Of a stretch of 7,090 bases of DNA, positions 1 to 6,109 are shown one piece after another. The notes below the pieces were generated by a model. It was not told the DNA's origin, did no database searches, and worked only from the letters and a program-made list of their open reading frames with translations. The position numbers and the translations under genes are program-made. The DNA is from Luminiphilus sp. (GTDB taxonomy: Bacteria; Pseudomonadota; Gammaproteobacteria; Pseudomonadales; Halieaceae). Location of the stretch: positions 1 to 7,090 of the forward strand of contig JAQXEB010000111.1 of the NCBI GenBank assembly GCA_029251065.1, given 5' to 3'. The stretch's first letter is position 1. The number at the start of each line of letters is the position of its first letter.

Positions 1-52
1 CACCATGATGATCCTCACCTCGAATTTTCCCATCGCTGGAGTACACCGATGA
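1..52 (+). CDS. Possible 3' end of an upstream gene (edge fragment)
   Basis: A + strand frame that is open from the left edge ends with TGA at 50-52, so its stop would overlap the dapA start codon as ATGA (49-52). Its last residues would be MMILTSNFPIAGVHR. Such a stop/start overlap fits the tight coupling of the other genes here, and this stretch has no obvious promoter. The fragment is too short to identify. The - strand of the same stretch is also open, with an ATG at 33-31, so a divergent neighbour cannot be excluded. In related genomes a GcvR-like regulator gene often lies beside dapA, but nothing here proves it. Confidence 0.25.
   Translation, partial: TMMILTSNFPIAGVHR
38..41 (+). promoter_or_regulatory. 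Ribosome binding site of dapA
   Basis: GGAG lies 7 nt before the ATG at 49. This spacing is good and supports that ATG, although the frame stays open further upstream to the window edge. Confidence 0.65.
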
Positions 53-921
53 TAACCGGAAGCATAGTTGCGCTGGTAACACCGATGACAGAATCGGGTG
101 ATGTCGATTGGCGAACGCTCGAACGACTTATCGATTTTCACATTGAGAATGGCACCGCGGCGCTTGGACTTGTGGGCACGACGGGTGAAAGTTCGACCTT
201 AAGTCACCCAGAGCACCGGGAGGTCATACGTTTTGGTGTTAGCCATGCGGGCGGCAGAATTCCGATTATGGCTGGCACAGGATCTAACTCCACGCTCGAA
301 GCCGTTGAGCTTACGGTCGCGGCGGCTGAAGGGGGTGCCGACTGCGCGTTGTTGGTGACGCCTTATTACAATAAACCCTCGCAAGAAGGCCTATACCAGC
401 ACTTTAAGTCGGTCGCTGAAGCCATTAACTTGCCGATTATTCTCTACAATGTCCCCTCGCGGACAGGCTGTGATTTATCGGCTGAGACAACGCTGCGCCT
501 AAGTCAGGTGGAAAACATTGTGGGTTTAAAGGATGCCACTGGCGACGTTGCACGAGGGGCATCACTGATTAAGTCACTCCCCAAGGGGTTTGCGGTGTAC
601 TCGGGCGACGACGGCACGACTTGTGATTTGCTGGAGGCGGGCGCAAAGGGGTGTATTTCGGTTACAGCAAACGTGGCACCCGCAAAAATGGCGGAAATGT
701 GCCGTTTAGCACTGTCTGGCGACCATGCTGGCGCGCGAGCTGTCGATGCCAAGATTCGGCCATTGCACAAGACGTTGTTTCTTGAGTCGAACCCAATTCC
801 AGTCAAATATGCGATGGGCCACATGGGGCTGATCGATCCTACTATGAGATTACCGCTGATGCCGCTGTCTGAGCAGTACAGGGGCGAATTGACCAAGGCG
901 ATTGAAGAATGCGTAGAGTGA
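49..921 (+). CDS. dapA: 4-hydroxy-tetrahydrodipicolinate synthase
   Basis: DapA condenses pyruvate with aspartate semialdehyde to give 4-hydroxy-tetrahydrodipicolinate, the committed step towards diaminopimelate and lysine, in the cytosol. The 290-residue protein is a class I aldolase-type TIM barrel, close to the 292 residues of E. coli DapA. Visible motifs include GTTGE (43-47), TPYYNKP (104-110), YNVPSRTG (133-140) and the Schiff-base lysine K161 in GLKDATGD. The T44/Y107/Y133 proton-relay triad and R138 fall at E. coli numbers without gaps. The lysine-feedback residues S48, H53, H56, N80, E84 and Y106 are also present, so inhibition by lysine is likely (inference). The start is the ATG with a GGAG site 7 nt upstream, and MITGSIVALVTPM matches the usual family N-terminus. 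The 3' end overlaps bamC by 13 nt. Identification is firm. Confidence 0.98.
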   Translation: MITGSIVALVTPMTESGDVDWRTLERLIDFHIENGTAALGLVGTTGESSTLSHPEHREVIRFGVSHAGGRIPIMAGTGSNSTLEAVELTVAAAEGGADCALLVTPYYNKPSQEGLYQHFKSVAEAINLPIILYNVPSRTGCDLSAETTLRLSQVENIVGLKDATGDVARGASLIKSLPKGFAVYSGDDGTTCDLLEAGAKGCISVTANVAPAKMAEMCRLALSGDHAGARAVDAKIRPLHKTLFLESNPIPVKYAMGHMGLIDPTMRLPLMPLSEQYRGELTKAIEECVE

Positions 922-1967
922 AAACCACATCAGCGACGGTGTTGATGGTCTGGCTAGCAGGCTGCAGTTTACTCCCTGAGTCGGGCAGCATCATCCCTTG
1001 GGAAACCGAATCAGAGCTTGCGGGAGACTATGAAACGGCGATAGAAGCTGATCCGATGACGGTTCCTGAAGACCTAGACTCCGAGGCGATTCAACAAGCA
1101 TTTCCGATTCCCGAGGTTGCCGTGAATCTTACGATTCCTGTTACCGGTCAGGCGCCACGACCTGCGCCGTTAACCGCAGGCTCTCAGCTCGATGCGGTGC
1201 GCTTGCAGCGGCTTGGCAACAACAGTTGGGCCGTGGTTAATGTGCCCCCCGGCCAACTATGGCCTCAAGTACGTGCGTTTCTTGTGAGCAGTGGCATTGA
1301 CGTCGTGGGTGTTGATGCGACGGGCGGACTGATTGACACCGGATTTGTATTACTCGAAGACCGCAGCTTAGAAGCGCGGTTCCGATTTAGGGTTGACTCC
1401 GGAGTGCAACGCAACACGTCTGAACTCCATGTGCTGCAACAAAACACGGCTAAGGATATTGATGTCGGTCGCTGGCCAGAAAACTCTGACGACGCCGACC
1501 TTGAGCAAACCATGCTTCGCAATATTGCGCAGTTCATTGCAAACAGTGCGGAGTCTGCGCCCGTGTCCATGATGGCGGAAAAAGCCATGACCGGTGCCGG
1601 GCGTATTGCACTCGAAGAATCCGTTGATGGTGCACGCCTGCGGCTCGAGCTTCCCTTCAATCGTGCCTGGGCGGCCACCGAAAAAGGGTTTGCTGACGCG
1701 GGCTTTAGACTCGACGACAAAAATCGCAGTGCTGGACTGTTCTACGTCACTTATCTGGGCCCACAGGGTGAGGACGGTTCGGGGTGGTTCGGGTGGATGT
1801 TCGGTAGTGAAGACGATGACCCTCTGATCGGTAAGGAGTTCCGGGTACAGCTGACAACACAGACGGTATCGCAGGTTACGATTAACGTTTTAGGTGCTGA
1901 AGGTCAGTCGATCGGACAGTTGGAGCAACAGGGTCTACTGACACTTCTCCAGGGCAATATCACGTAA
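909..1967 (+). CDS. bamC: Outer membrane protein assembly factor BamC (lipoprotein)
   Basis: BamC (formerly NlpB) is an accessory lipoprotein of the BAM complex, which folds beta-barrel proteins into the outer membrane. This 352-residue protein has a short basic N-terminus, a hydrophobic stretch and the lipobox LAGC ending at C19. Ser at +2 predicts outer-membrane sorting. An acidic, proline-rich linker (about 20-90), probably flexible and expected to bind BamD, precedes two alpha/beta domains at roughly 95-215 and 235-350, matching the two helix-grip domains of the family. Length is close to the roughly 344 residues of E. coli BamC. Assignment rests on this architecture plus the position right after dapA, as in E. 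coli and Pseudomonas. The ATG at 909 overlaps dapA by 13 nt. A GTG at 918 would give a 4-nt GTGA overlap and a protein 3 residues shorter, so the exact start is open. Confidence 0.9.
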   Translation: MRRVKTTSATVLMVWLAGCSLLPESGSIIPWETESELAGDYETAIEADPMTVPEDLDSEAIQQAFPIPEVAVNLTIPVTGQAPRPAPLTAGSQLDAVRLQRLGNNSWAVVNVPPGQLWPQVRAFLVSSGIDVVGVDATGGLIDTGFVLLEDRSLEARFRFRVDSGVQRNTSELHVLQQNTAKDIDVGRWPENSDDADLEQTMLRNIAQFIANSAESAPVSMMAEKAMTGAGRIALEESVDGARLRLELPFNRAWAATEKGFADAGFRLDDKNRSAGLFYVTYLGPQGEDGSGWFGWMFGSEDDDPLIGKEFRVQLTTQTVSQVTINVLGAEGQSIGQLEQQGLLTLLQGNIT

Positions 1968-2758
1968 TGTTGCGCCTTGCCTCGGTTGGCTCAGGCAGCA
2001 AGGGCAATGCAACGCTGGTGGCGACTGACGAGACCACAATTCTTATCGATTGCGGATTCCCTGTTCGAGAAATGCTTGTGCGTTTGCCACAGCTGGGTGT
2101 CGATATCTCCGATATTGATGCCATTTTGGTGACGCACGAGCACTCAGATCATATCGGGGGGGTGGCTGCGGTGGCAAAAGCGGCCGGGGCTCAGGTTTTT
2201 GCGACACATGGCACCGTGGCGTCAGGAAAACTCGACGCCGTACGCTCGCTCGTGCGCATCGACAGCGATTCCAGCTTCACGATTGGTGATGTAGAGGTCA
2301 ACGCGATTACGGTGCCTCACGATGCGCGGGAGCCGGTGCAATACCGCTTTCACTGTGGTGCGTCTTGCGTGGGGGTGCTGACGGATTTGGGTTGGGTCTC
2401 GCCCCACGTCTTAGAGGCTTATAAGGGTTGTGAACTCCTGTTGCTCGAGTTTAATCATGACTTGCAGATGTTGCGACGCGGGCCTTATCCCGCTGTCTTA
2501 AAGCGCAGAGTGTCAGGGGACTTTGGGCACTTAAACAATGAACAAGCGACCACCATGCTGACCGCCTTAGGCGATTTGGCGCCGCGTGTTGTGATCGCAG
2601 GTCATATTTCTGAGCAAAATAACTCCGTTGACCGGGTGGCTGAACTCCTAACGCCACTGGTTGAGCAACAGAACGTGAAGATCATTTACGCGACTCAGAC
2701 TCAAGGATTTGGTTGGACGACATCTGAGTCATCCGGTGATGTTTCTCGCGTCGCCTGA
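1967..2758 (+). CDS. MBL-fold metallo-hydrolase, WalJ/YycJ-like
   Basis: A 263-residue metallo-beta-lactamase-fold protein. It has the family start SVGSGSKGNATL (7-18), the metal signature HEHSDH (57-62), and further candidate ligands or active-site residues H118 (PHDA), D140 (TDLGW), H164 (FNHD) and H213 (AGHIS). The GDFGHLN segment (184-190) is typical of the YycJ/WalJ group, reported as exonuclease-like in Gram-positive bacteria; the substrate in Gram-negative species is not established, so no symbol is given. No signal peptide or membrane segment is seen, so it is probably cytosolic. Its ATG shares the A at 1967 with the bamC stop (TAATG), indicating translational coupling. An MBL gene follows bamC in Pseudomonas-type loci too. 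The last 58 nt are antisense to the end of the acyltransferase gene. Confidence 0.93.
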   Translation: MLRLASVGSGSKGNATLVATDETTILIDCGFPVREMLVRLPQLGVDISDIDAILVTHEHSDHIGGVAAVAKAAGAQVFATHGTVASGKLDAVRSLVRIDSDSSFTIGDVEVNAITVPHDAREPVQYRFHCGASCVGVLTDLGWVSPHVLEAYKGCELLLLEFNHDLQMLRRGPYPAVLKRRVSGDFGHLNNEQATTMLTALGDLAPRVVIAGHISEQNNSVDRVAELLTPLVEQQNVKIIYATQTQGFGWTTSESSGDVSRVA

Positions 2759-3606
2759 GGGGGCTTAAGCTTCCATCGCCGATTCGACCATAAATAACTT
2801 TCCGGCTGAAGGCGTATCGCCTCTTCGGACATCTGAGCGTACCGTTCGATGAGTTCATTCTCTGACATGGAGCCTGGGGTCGCACACAGCTCGAGAAGCT
2901 CTGCCTCATAGTGACCCCGAGAAATCCGTCGTGTCCTCGCAAAATAGACGGGGTAGCGCGTGAGACGAGCAAGCGTTGCAGGTCCCATAAAAAATGCAGT
3001 GGGTTGGTTTAAAAAGTCAGTCCAATAAGCCAGCTCTTTTTTTCCGGGCGACTGATCAGCGAGCAGAGCCAATACTCGATTGGCTCTTCGTGCTTTTAAG
3101 ACGTATTTCCCGATGGATTTCATGGTCACTAGCGTCCCCCCGAATTTGCCGCGTGACTCCAGCGCAAATCGATCAGCACCTTGGTCATGCAAGGGTTTAT
3201 AAACGCCGTCAAACGGGGCTCTTGCCGCTAAGCTTGCACGTTGTGTAAGCCACTCCCAGTTGGTGTGGTGCAGGGCGAGTATGATCCCGGGTGCCGGTGT
3301 GCCGTCTTCCGACATGAGGGGCTCCCAGCCCTTAAGCGTCATTCTGCGCTCAAGTTCCTCTTTGGGTATGCGCCAGGCGTACAGAGCCTCGACCGCGACG
3401 TCTGCGAACTGCTGATAAAATGCGTGACGTGTTTGCACGTACCAGGCTTCGGGTTTATCGGGAAACGCGTTCCGTAGATTGCTGTCGACGGTCTTGATCC
3501 GATACCGAAAGACAAACTCTGTCAGCCATGCAAAGACTCGCGCAAGGCCGTAGGACGTTCTCAGTGGCAGCGCGGCGATTCCGCGGTAAATCCAGTAGGT
3601 GAGCAT
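2701..3606 (-). CDS. LpxL/HtrB-family lysophospholipid/lipid A acyltransferase
   Basis: This 301-residue protein belongs to the bacterial lipid A biosynthesis acyltransferase family (LPLAT superfamily), which transfers acyl chains at the inner face of the cytoplasmic membrane. An N-terminal hydrophobic/basic segment (about 1-35) should hold it to the membrane. The catalytic HX4E motif is seen at H113...E118 in LHHTNWEW. Other family marks are YKPL (136-139), LLADQSP (181-187) and SYLWSNRRWK (270-279) near the C-terminus. The real substrate (lipid A, phospholipid or an ornithine-type lipid) cannot be told from sequence. The ATG at 3606 shares one base with the stop of the LRR lipoprotein gene and has GGAG 8 nt upstream; a TTG two codons earlier is too close to that site. 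The C-terminal tail after about 281 is polar, low in family character, and encoded partly in the overlap with the hydrolase gene. Confidence 0.93.
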   Translation of the reverse strand: MLTYWIYRGIAALPLRTSYGLARVFAWLTEFVFRYRIKTVDSNLRNAFPDKPEAWYVQTRHAFYQQFADVAVEALYAWRIPKEELERRMTLKGWEPLMSEDGTPAPGIILALHHTNWEWLTQRASLAARAPFDGVYKPLHDQGADRFALESRGKFGGTLVTMKSIGKYVLKARRANRVLALLADQSPGKKELAYWTDFLNQPTAFFMGPATLARLTRYPVYFARTRRISRGHYEAELLELCATPGSMSENELIERYAQMSEEAIRLQPESYLWSNRRWKLKPPQATRETSPDDSDVVQPNP

Positions 3607-4163
3607 TAGCAATGCTCCGGCTTCATGACCTGAACTTGGTCATTGAATCGAGCGAGACTGTGACATTGCAGCGCGTCATTGCCCACTAAGTTCACCTGTT
3701 CTAATGCCGTTAGGTTTACTAAAGGGACGATATCGACGATGAGATTATTATCGAGTTGTAGTTCGATCAGACGCTCAAGGCGCGTGATTTCCACAAGATT
3801 ACGCACCTCGTTGTCCGTGAGCTTGATTCGCTGAAGTGCCTGAAACTGCGAAAGGCCCGACAGTGATCGAATGCCAGCATCGGAGCAATTGAGGACCTCA
3901 AGTCCGCTCGAGGTATAGATCAGTCCGTCCTCAATGGCTTGTGCCACGCAAGATGCAAGTCCAGGGTCTGCGATGTGGTAGTCCTCGAAGAGGCTTCTGG
4001 GTGAGTAAAGGCTTCGCTCATTCAGCGTGATGTCATACTTTTTTAACCCGCTACACGATGTGAGTGCGATCAATGGGACGATCAATATGCCAGCCCAAAT
4101 ACGTCCCAGGGACTGAGCCTTGTTAGACTCACTGAGTATTGATGTCGATAAACTTGGTACCAT
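3606..4163 (-). CDS. Small leucine-rich-repeat lipoprotein
   Basis: A 185-residue predicted lipoprotein, not recognised as a named protein. A rather long polar N-region (1-20) precedes a hydrophobic core (about 22-35) and a lipobox LTSC with acceptor C37. Ser at +2 suggests outer-membrane sorting, periplasmic face. Residues 38-87 form a non-repeat cap. Four consecutive 22-residue leucine-rich repeats follow at 88-109, 110-131, 132-153 and 154-175, each of the LxxLxLxxNxI type seen in SDS22- or internalin-like proteins; the last repeat is degenerate. Four further cysteines (C72, C93, C167, C185) could form disulphides. The fold suggests protein binding, but no partner is evident. The frame stays open upstream, but the ATG at 4163 is chosen because it puts the signal sequence at the N-terminus; its Shine-Dalgarno is weak. 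The stop overlaps the acyltransferase start as TAATG, so the two envelope genes are probably co-expressed. Confidence 0.85.
   Translation of the reverse strand: MVPSLSTSILSESNKAQSLGRIWAGILIVPLIALTSCSGLKKYDITLNERSLYSPRSLFEDYHIADPGLASCVAQAIEDGLIYTSSGLEVLNCSDAGIRSLSGLSQFQALQRIKLTDNEVRNLVEITRLERLIELQLDNNLIVDIVPLVNLTALEQVNLVGNDALQCHSLARFNDQVQVMKPEHC
3615..3618 (-). promoter_or_regulatory. Ribosome binding site of the acyltransferase gene
   Basis: On the - strand GGAG is followed by 8 nt and then the ATG at 3606. It sits inside the last codons of the LRR lipoprotein gene. It favours ATG 3606 over TTG 3612, which would leave only 2 nt of spacing. Confidence 0.65.
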
Positions 4164-4272
4164 GACGAATTCCGCTTGCCGAGTCGGTATGATGCCAGTG
4201 CAGAAGGTTAAGTTCGAGATGCACTTGAATTGCGCATGCGAAAACAATCGAATAATTGCTCGGTGAGGAAAG
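4164..4272. promoter_or_regulatory. Divergent intergenic region, probable promoters
   Basis: This 109-nt spacer separates the divergent LRR lipoprotein and cyclase-like genes and is the only sizeable non-coding stretch, so promoters for both directions probably lie here. For the + strand, AATAAT (4251-4256) is a possible -10 box, but neither TTGAAT (4225-4230) nor TTGCGC (4230-4235) is ideally spaced from it (20 and 15 nt). No convincing - strand promoter was found. An 8-bp perfect palindrome CGCATGCG (4233-4240) with outer TT/AA arms could be an operator. All site-level assignments are weak. Confidence 0.4.
4265..4269 (+). promoter_or_regulatory. Ribosome binding site of the cyclase-like gene
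   Basis: GAGGA lies 3 nt before the GTG at 4273 (4 nt from GAGG). The spacing is short but usable. No in-frame ATG exists until well inside the protein (ATG for M109), so this site is the main support for the GTG start. Confidence 0.5.
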
Positions 4273-5340
4273 GTGGCCCTAGACCAACTTGAAATAACCC
4301 TAAAAAAGCAATGGCGACTTGGGCAGAGTATTCTGCTGTGTTGGGCGTTTGATCCTAACGGCTTGCTCACCATTGTTGTTCCGCATTACTTTTTAGGAAA
4401 TTTCACGTCACCTAATCACCCCTCAGGAGTGGGGGAACAGAATGAGGATTTCGTTCGAGATTTGATTTCTGGTCGTCGCTTTAAAGCGCACAATGAAATT
4501 TTTGAAATCGCCCGTAAACTCGGAGTGGCGCCAAGTTTTGTTAAGTTAGATCAAGCCTTAACGCAGGACGATGAGACGGTCGATCAGATCGATTCTATGA
4601 TCAAGCGTTACAGTCTCGGTCACGAGGAAAGCCGGGCCGTCGTGTTGTTTGATATTGCCGATTTTTCGTTGTTTCGGCCTTTTGAACAAGCGAGTCAACT
4701 CAATAGCCTGTCCTATTCTATGAACTCGGCATACTCCAAGCTCAAGCGCGAGGGAATCGAAGTCAACTTTGCGCGGACCACGACGGGAGATGGGTATTAT
4801 GTTTGGAATCGAGATTTAGGGGTTTTCCCCAACGTCGACTTACTGACCTTCTTCTTGTTGGTCTTAATCGACAATGCGGTCGCGCGTGAGAAGTCGCAGT
4901 TTGGATCGGTACCCACACTGCGTTCTGCGTTTCATATTGGTAGTCACTACGAGTTATCACAGGCAGAAGGGATCAATCCGACTGTTTTGAGCTATATCGT
5001 GGGTGACGTGACCATCAAGCTTGCCCGATTAGTGGAGAGTGTTCCCCCTGAGGGCATACACATGGGTGATTTCTTGGCACTGCTGCCTGATAGCGATGTC
5101 CCTGCGACTCCAGCCGATTTTTTATGCCACTCGTGTGATGAGCTTCTCGATATGTCCGGTATACGTGTTGATGAAGGCCGGTTAACGAAGATTCATTTTG
5201 AGCCGTGGTCCGCAGGACAGCCTGATGCGCGTCTCATTGAGGTAACGGACAAACACGGTTTGAGTCAGAGCGCGCACAATGTTGGTTTTACCCTTGAGCT
5301 TGAGGGTCGTACGCTGTCTTTAGGCGTTAGAAATCGCTAA
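4273..5340 (+). CDS. Divergent class III nucleotide cyclase-like protein
   Basis: A 355-residue soluble protein without signal or membrane segments. Residues 1-115 match no domain I know. From about 121 the pattern resembles the class III adenylate/guanylate cyclase homology domain: AVVLFDIADFS (122-132) corresponds to the LFADIxGFT strand with metal aspartate D127, and TTTGDGYYVW (169-178) to the KxxGDG hairpin with second metal aspartate D173. AFHIGSH (219-225) fits the next core strand, and VGDVTIKLARL (243-253) the GxxVNxAxR helix. By ungapped alignment the purine-selecting Lys and Asp become T169 and Y241, the transition-state Asn becomes I248, and the Arg remains (R252). Residues 280-355 form an extra C-terminal region with one CHSC motif (285-288). 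Cyclase activity alone is therefore doubtful; it may be a half-site subunit, a nucleotide sensor or a pseudo-enzyme (inference). It starts at GTG and shares TAATG with rsmJ. Coding status is firm, family moderate. Confidence 0.8.
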   Translation: MALDQLEITLKKQWRLGQSILLCWAFDPNGLLTIVVPHYFLGNFTSPNHPSGVGEQNEDFVRDLISGRRFKAHNEIFEIARKLGVAPSFVKLDQALTQDDETVDQIDSMIKRYSLGHEESRAVVLFDIADFSLFRPFEQASQLNSLSYSMNSAYSKLKREGIEVNFARTTTGDGYYVWNRDLGVFPNVDLLTFFLLVLIDNAVAREKSQFGSVPTLRSAFHIGSHYELSQAEGINPTVLSYIVGDVTIKLARLVESVPPEGIHMGDFLALLPDSDVPATPADFLCHSCDELLDMSGIRVDEGRLTKIHFEPWSAGQPDARLIEVTDKHGLSQSAHNVGFTLELEGRTLSLGVRNR

Positions 5341-6095
5341 TGTCGTGCCTCGTAACGCCTGCTTCTCACGCGGTTCAGTCTCTTGCAAAGTCTGTGGCAT
5401 TGGACTTGGGGCTGACCTATGCGCAGTCGATTGAAGGTCTTGATGCGGGCGTTGCACTGGTTGTCGATACAGACAGGTCATGGCTTCAGCGGCTTCAAAG
5501 ACCGAGACTGGGCCGAGTCTGTATTGATTTTTCGGCCCCCGAAATGTTGCACCGGCGAAAGTCGGGTCACAATGAGCCGCTGGGTCGTGCAGTTGGGGTA
5601 AAGCACGATGTAAAACCGCGCGTATTTGATGCAACAGCTGGACTTGGGCGAGACGCATTTGTATTGGCGGACCTTGGATGTGATGTGGTTTTGTCAGAGT
5701 GGTCAGTGCCCCTGGGGTTCCTCTTAAATCAGGCGCGTGAGCTCGCGCTGCTCAGTGCACATTCAAAGGTGGTTGAGGCTGCAGACCATATGACTGTAGT
5801 AACCGGGGACAGTTGCGAACGAACGCTTCAAGGGTTCGACGCGATCTACATTGATCCTATGTTTCCCGAGCGCGGCAAGTCAGCGGCCGTGAAAAAAGAT
5901 TTGGCGACAGTCCAGGCCCTGTTTACCGATGCTCCGGGCGCACCGAACGCTGAGGCACTGCTGGCTTGGGCGGTGGCACAGCCCGTTGATCGTGTAGTGG
6001 TCAAGCGTCCTGTAAAGGCGCCATCGTTAGGGGTGAACAAGCCCTCACACAGCATCGCTGGTAAGACCGTCCGCTTTGATGTCATTGTAAAATAA
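5340..6095 (+). CDS. rsmJ: 16S rRNA (guanine1516-N2)-methyltransferase RsmJ
   Basis: RsmJ (YhiQ) uses S-adenosylmethionine to make m2G1516 in helix 45 of 16S rRNA. The 251-residue protein is close to the 250 residues of E. coli RsmJ. A divergent N-terminal part (1-65) precedes the Rossmann methyltransferase core: FDATAGLGRDAFVLADLG (96-113) is the SAM-binding motif I, E120 is the likely ribose-binding acid, IDPMFP (171-176) is the catalytic motif IV (DPPY-like), KSAAVKKDL (180-188) is a family-specific stretch, and VVVKRP (219-224) is conserved near the end. The usual ERSP after motif I reads EWSV here, a small deviation. ATG 5340 shares one base with the stop of the cyclase-like gene and lacks a good Shine-Dalgarno, so translation probably depends on coupling to that gene. 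Confidence 0.95.
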   Translation: MSCLVTPASHAVQSLAKSVALDLGLTYAQSIEGLDAGVALVVDTDRSWLQRLQRPRLGRVCIDFSAPEMLHRRKSGHNEPLGRAVGVKHDVKPRVFDATAGLGRDAFVLADLGCDVVLSEWSVPLGFLLNQARELALLSAHSKVVEAADHMTVVTGDSCERTLQGFDAIYIDPMFPERGKSAAVKKDLATVQALFTDAPGAPNAEALLAWAVAQPVDRVVVKRPVKAPSLGVNKPSHSIAGKTVRFDVIVK

Positions 6096-6100
6096 AAGGG

Positions 6101-6107
6101 GGAGGAG
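6101..6107 (+). promoter_or_regulatory. Strong ribosome binding site before the 165-residue gene
   Basis: GGAGGAG inside a purine-rich 14-nt spacer lies just before the GTG at 6110; GGAGG leaves 4 nt of spacing. It is the strongest Shine-Dalgarno in the window and decides the GTG start. Confidence 0.7.
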
Positions 6108-6109
6108 AC

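Noticed and set aside
504..896. 130-residue - strand open frame inside dapA
   Set aside because: Shadow of a highly conserved gene; no ribosome binding or domain signal.
1265..1720. 151-residue - strand open frame inside bamC
   Set aside because: Serine-rich, low-complexity antisense translation of a well-supported gene, with no family resemblance.
2759..2775. Short palindrome around AAGCTT after the hydrolase stop as a terminator
   Set aside because: Only a restriction-site-sized palindrome without a GC stem or T run, and within the acyltransferase coding region.
3607..3612. TTG start two codons upstream of the acyltransferase ATG
   Set aside because: Only 2 nt from the GGAG site, while ATG 3606 has 8-nt spacing and a TAATG coupling junction.
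4188..4193. TATGAT as a + strand -10 box
   Set aside because: No -35 element at 16-18 nt upstream, and it lies far from the GTG start with better candidates nearer.
4164..4373. Upstream extension of the LRR lipoprotein frame by 70 residues
   Set aside because: It would bury the signal peptide and lipobox inside the protein and overlap the cyclase-like gene start by 101 nt; the ATG at 4163 gives a normal lipoprotein N-terminus.
5290..5307. Inverted repeat ACCCT...AGGGT as a terminator
   Set aside because: Only a 5-bp stem, no T-tract, and it lies inside coding sequence; it comes from a short direct repeat encoding Leu-Glu-Leu-Glu.
5320..5658. 112-residue - strand open frame across the cyclase-like/rsmJ junction
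   Set aside because: Antisense to conserved rsmJ coding sequence, with biased His/Gln/Pro composition typical of shadow frames.
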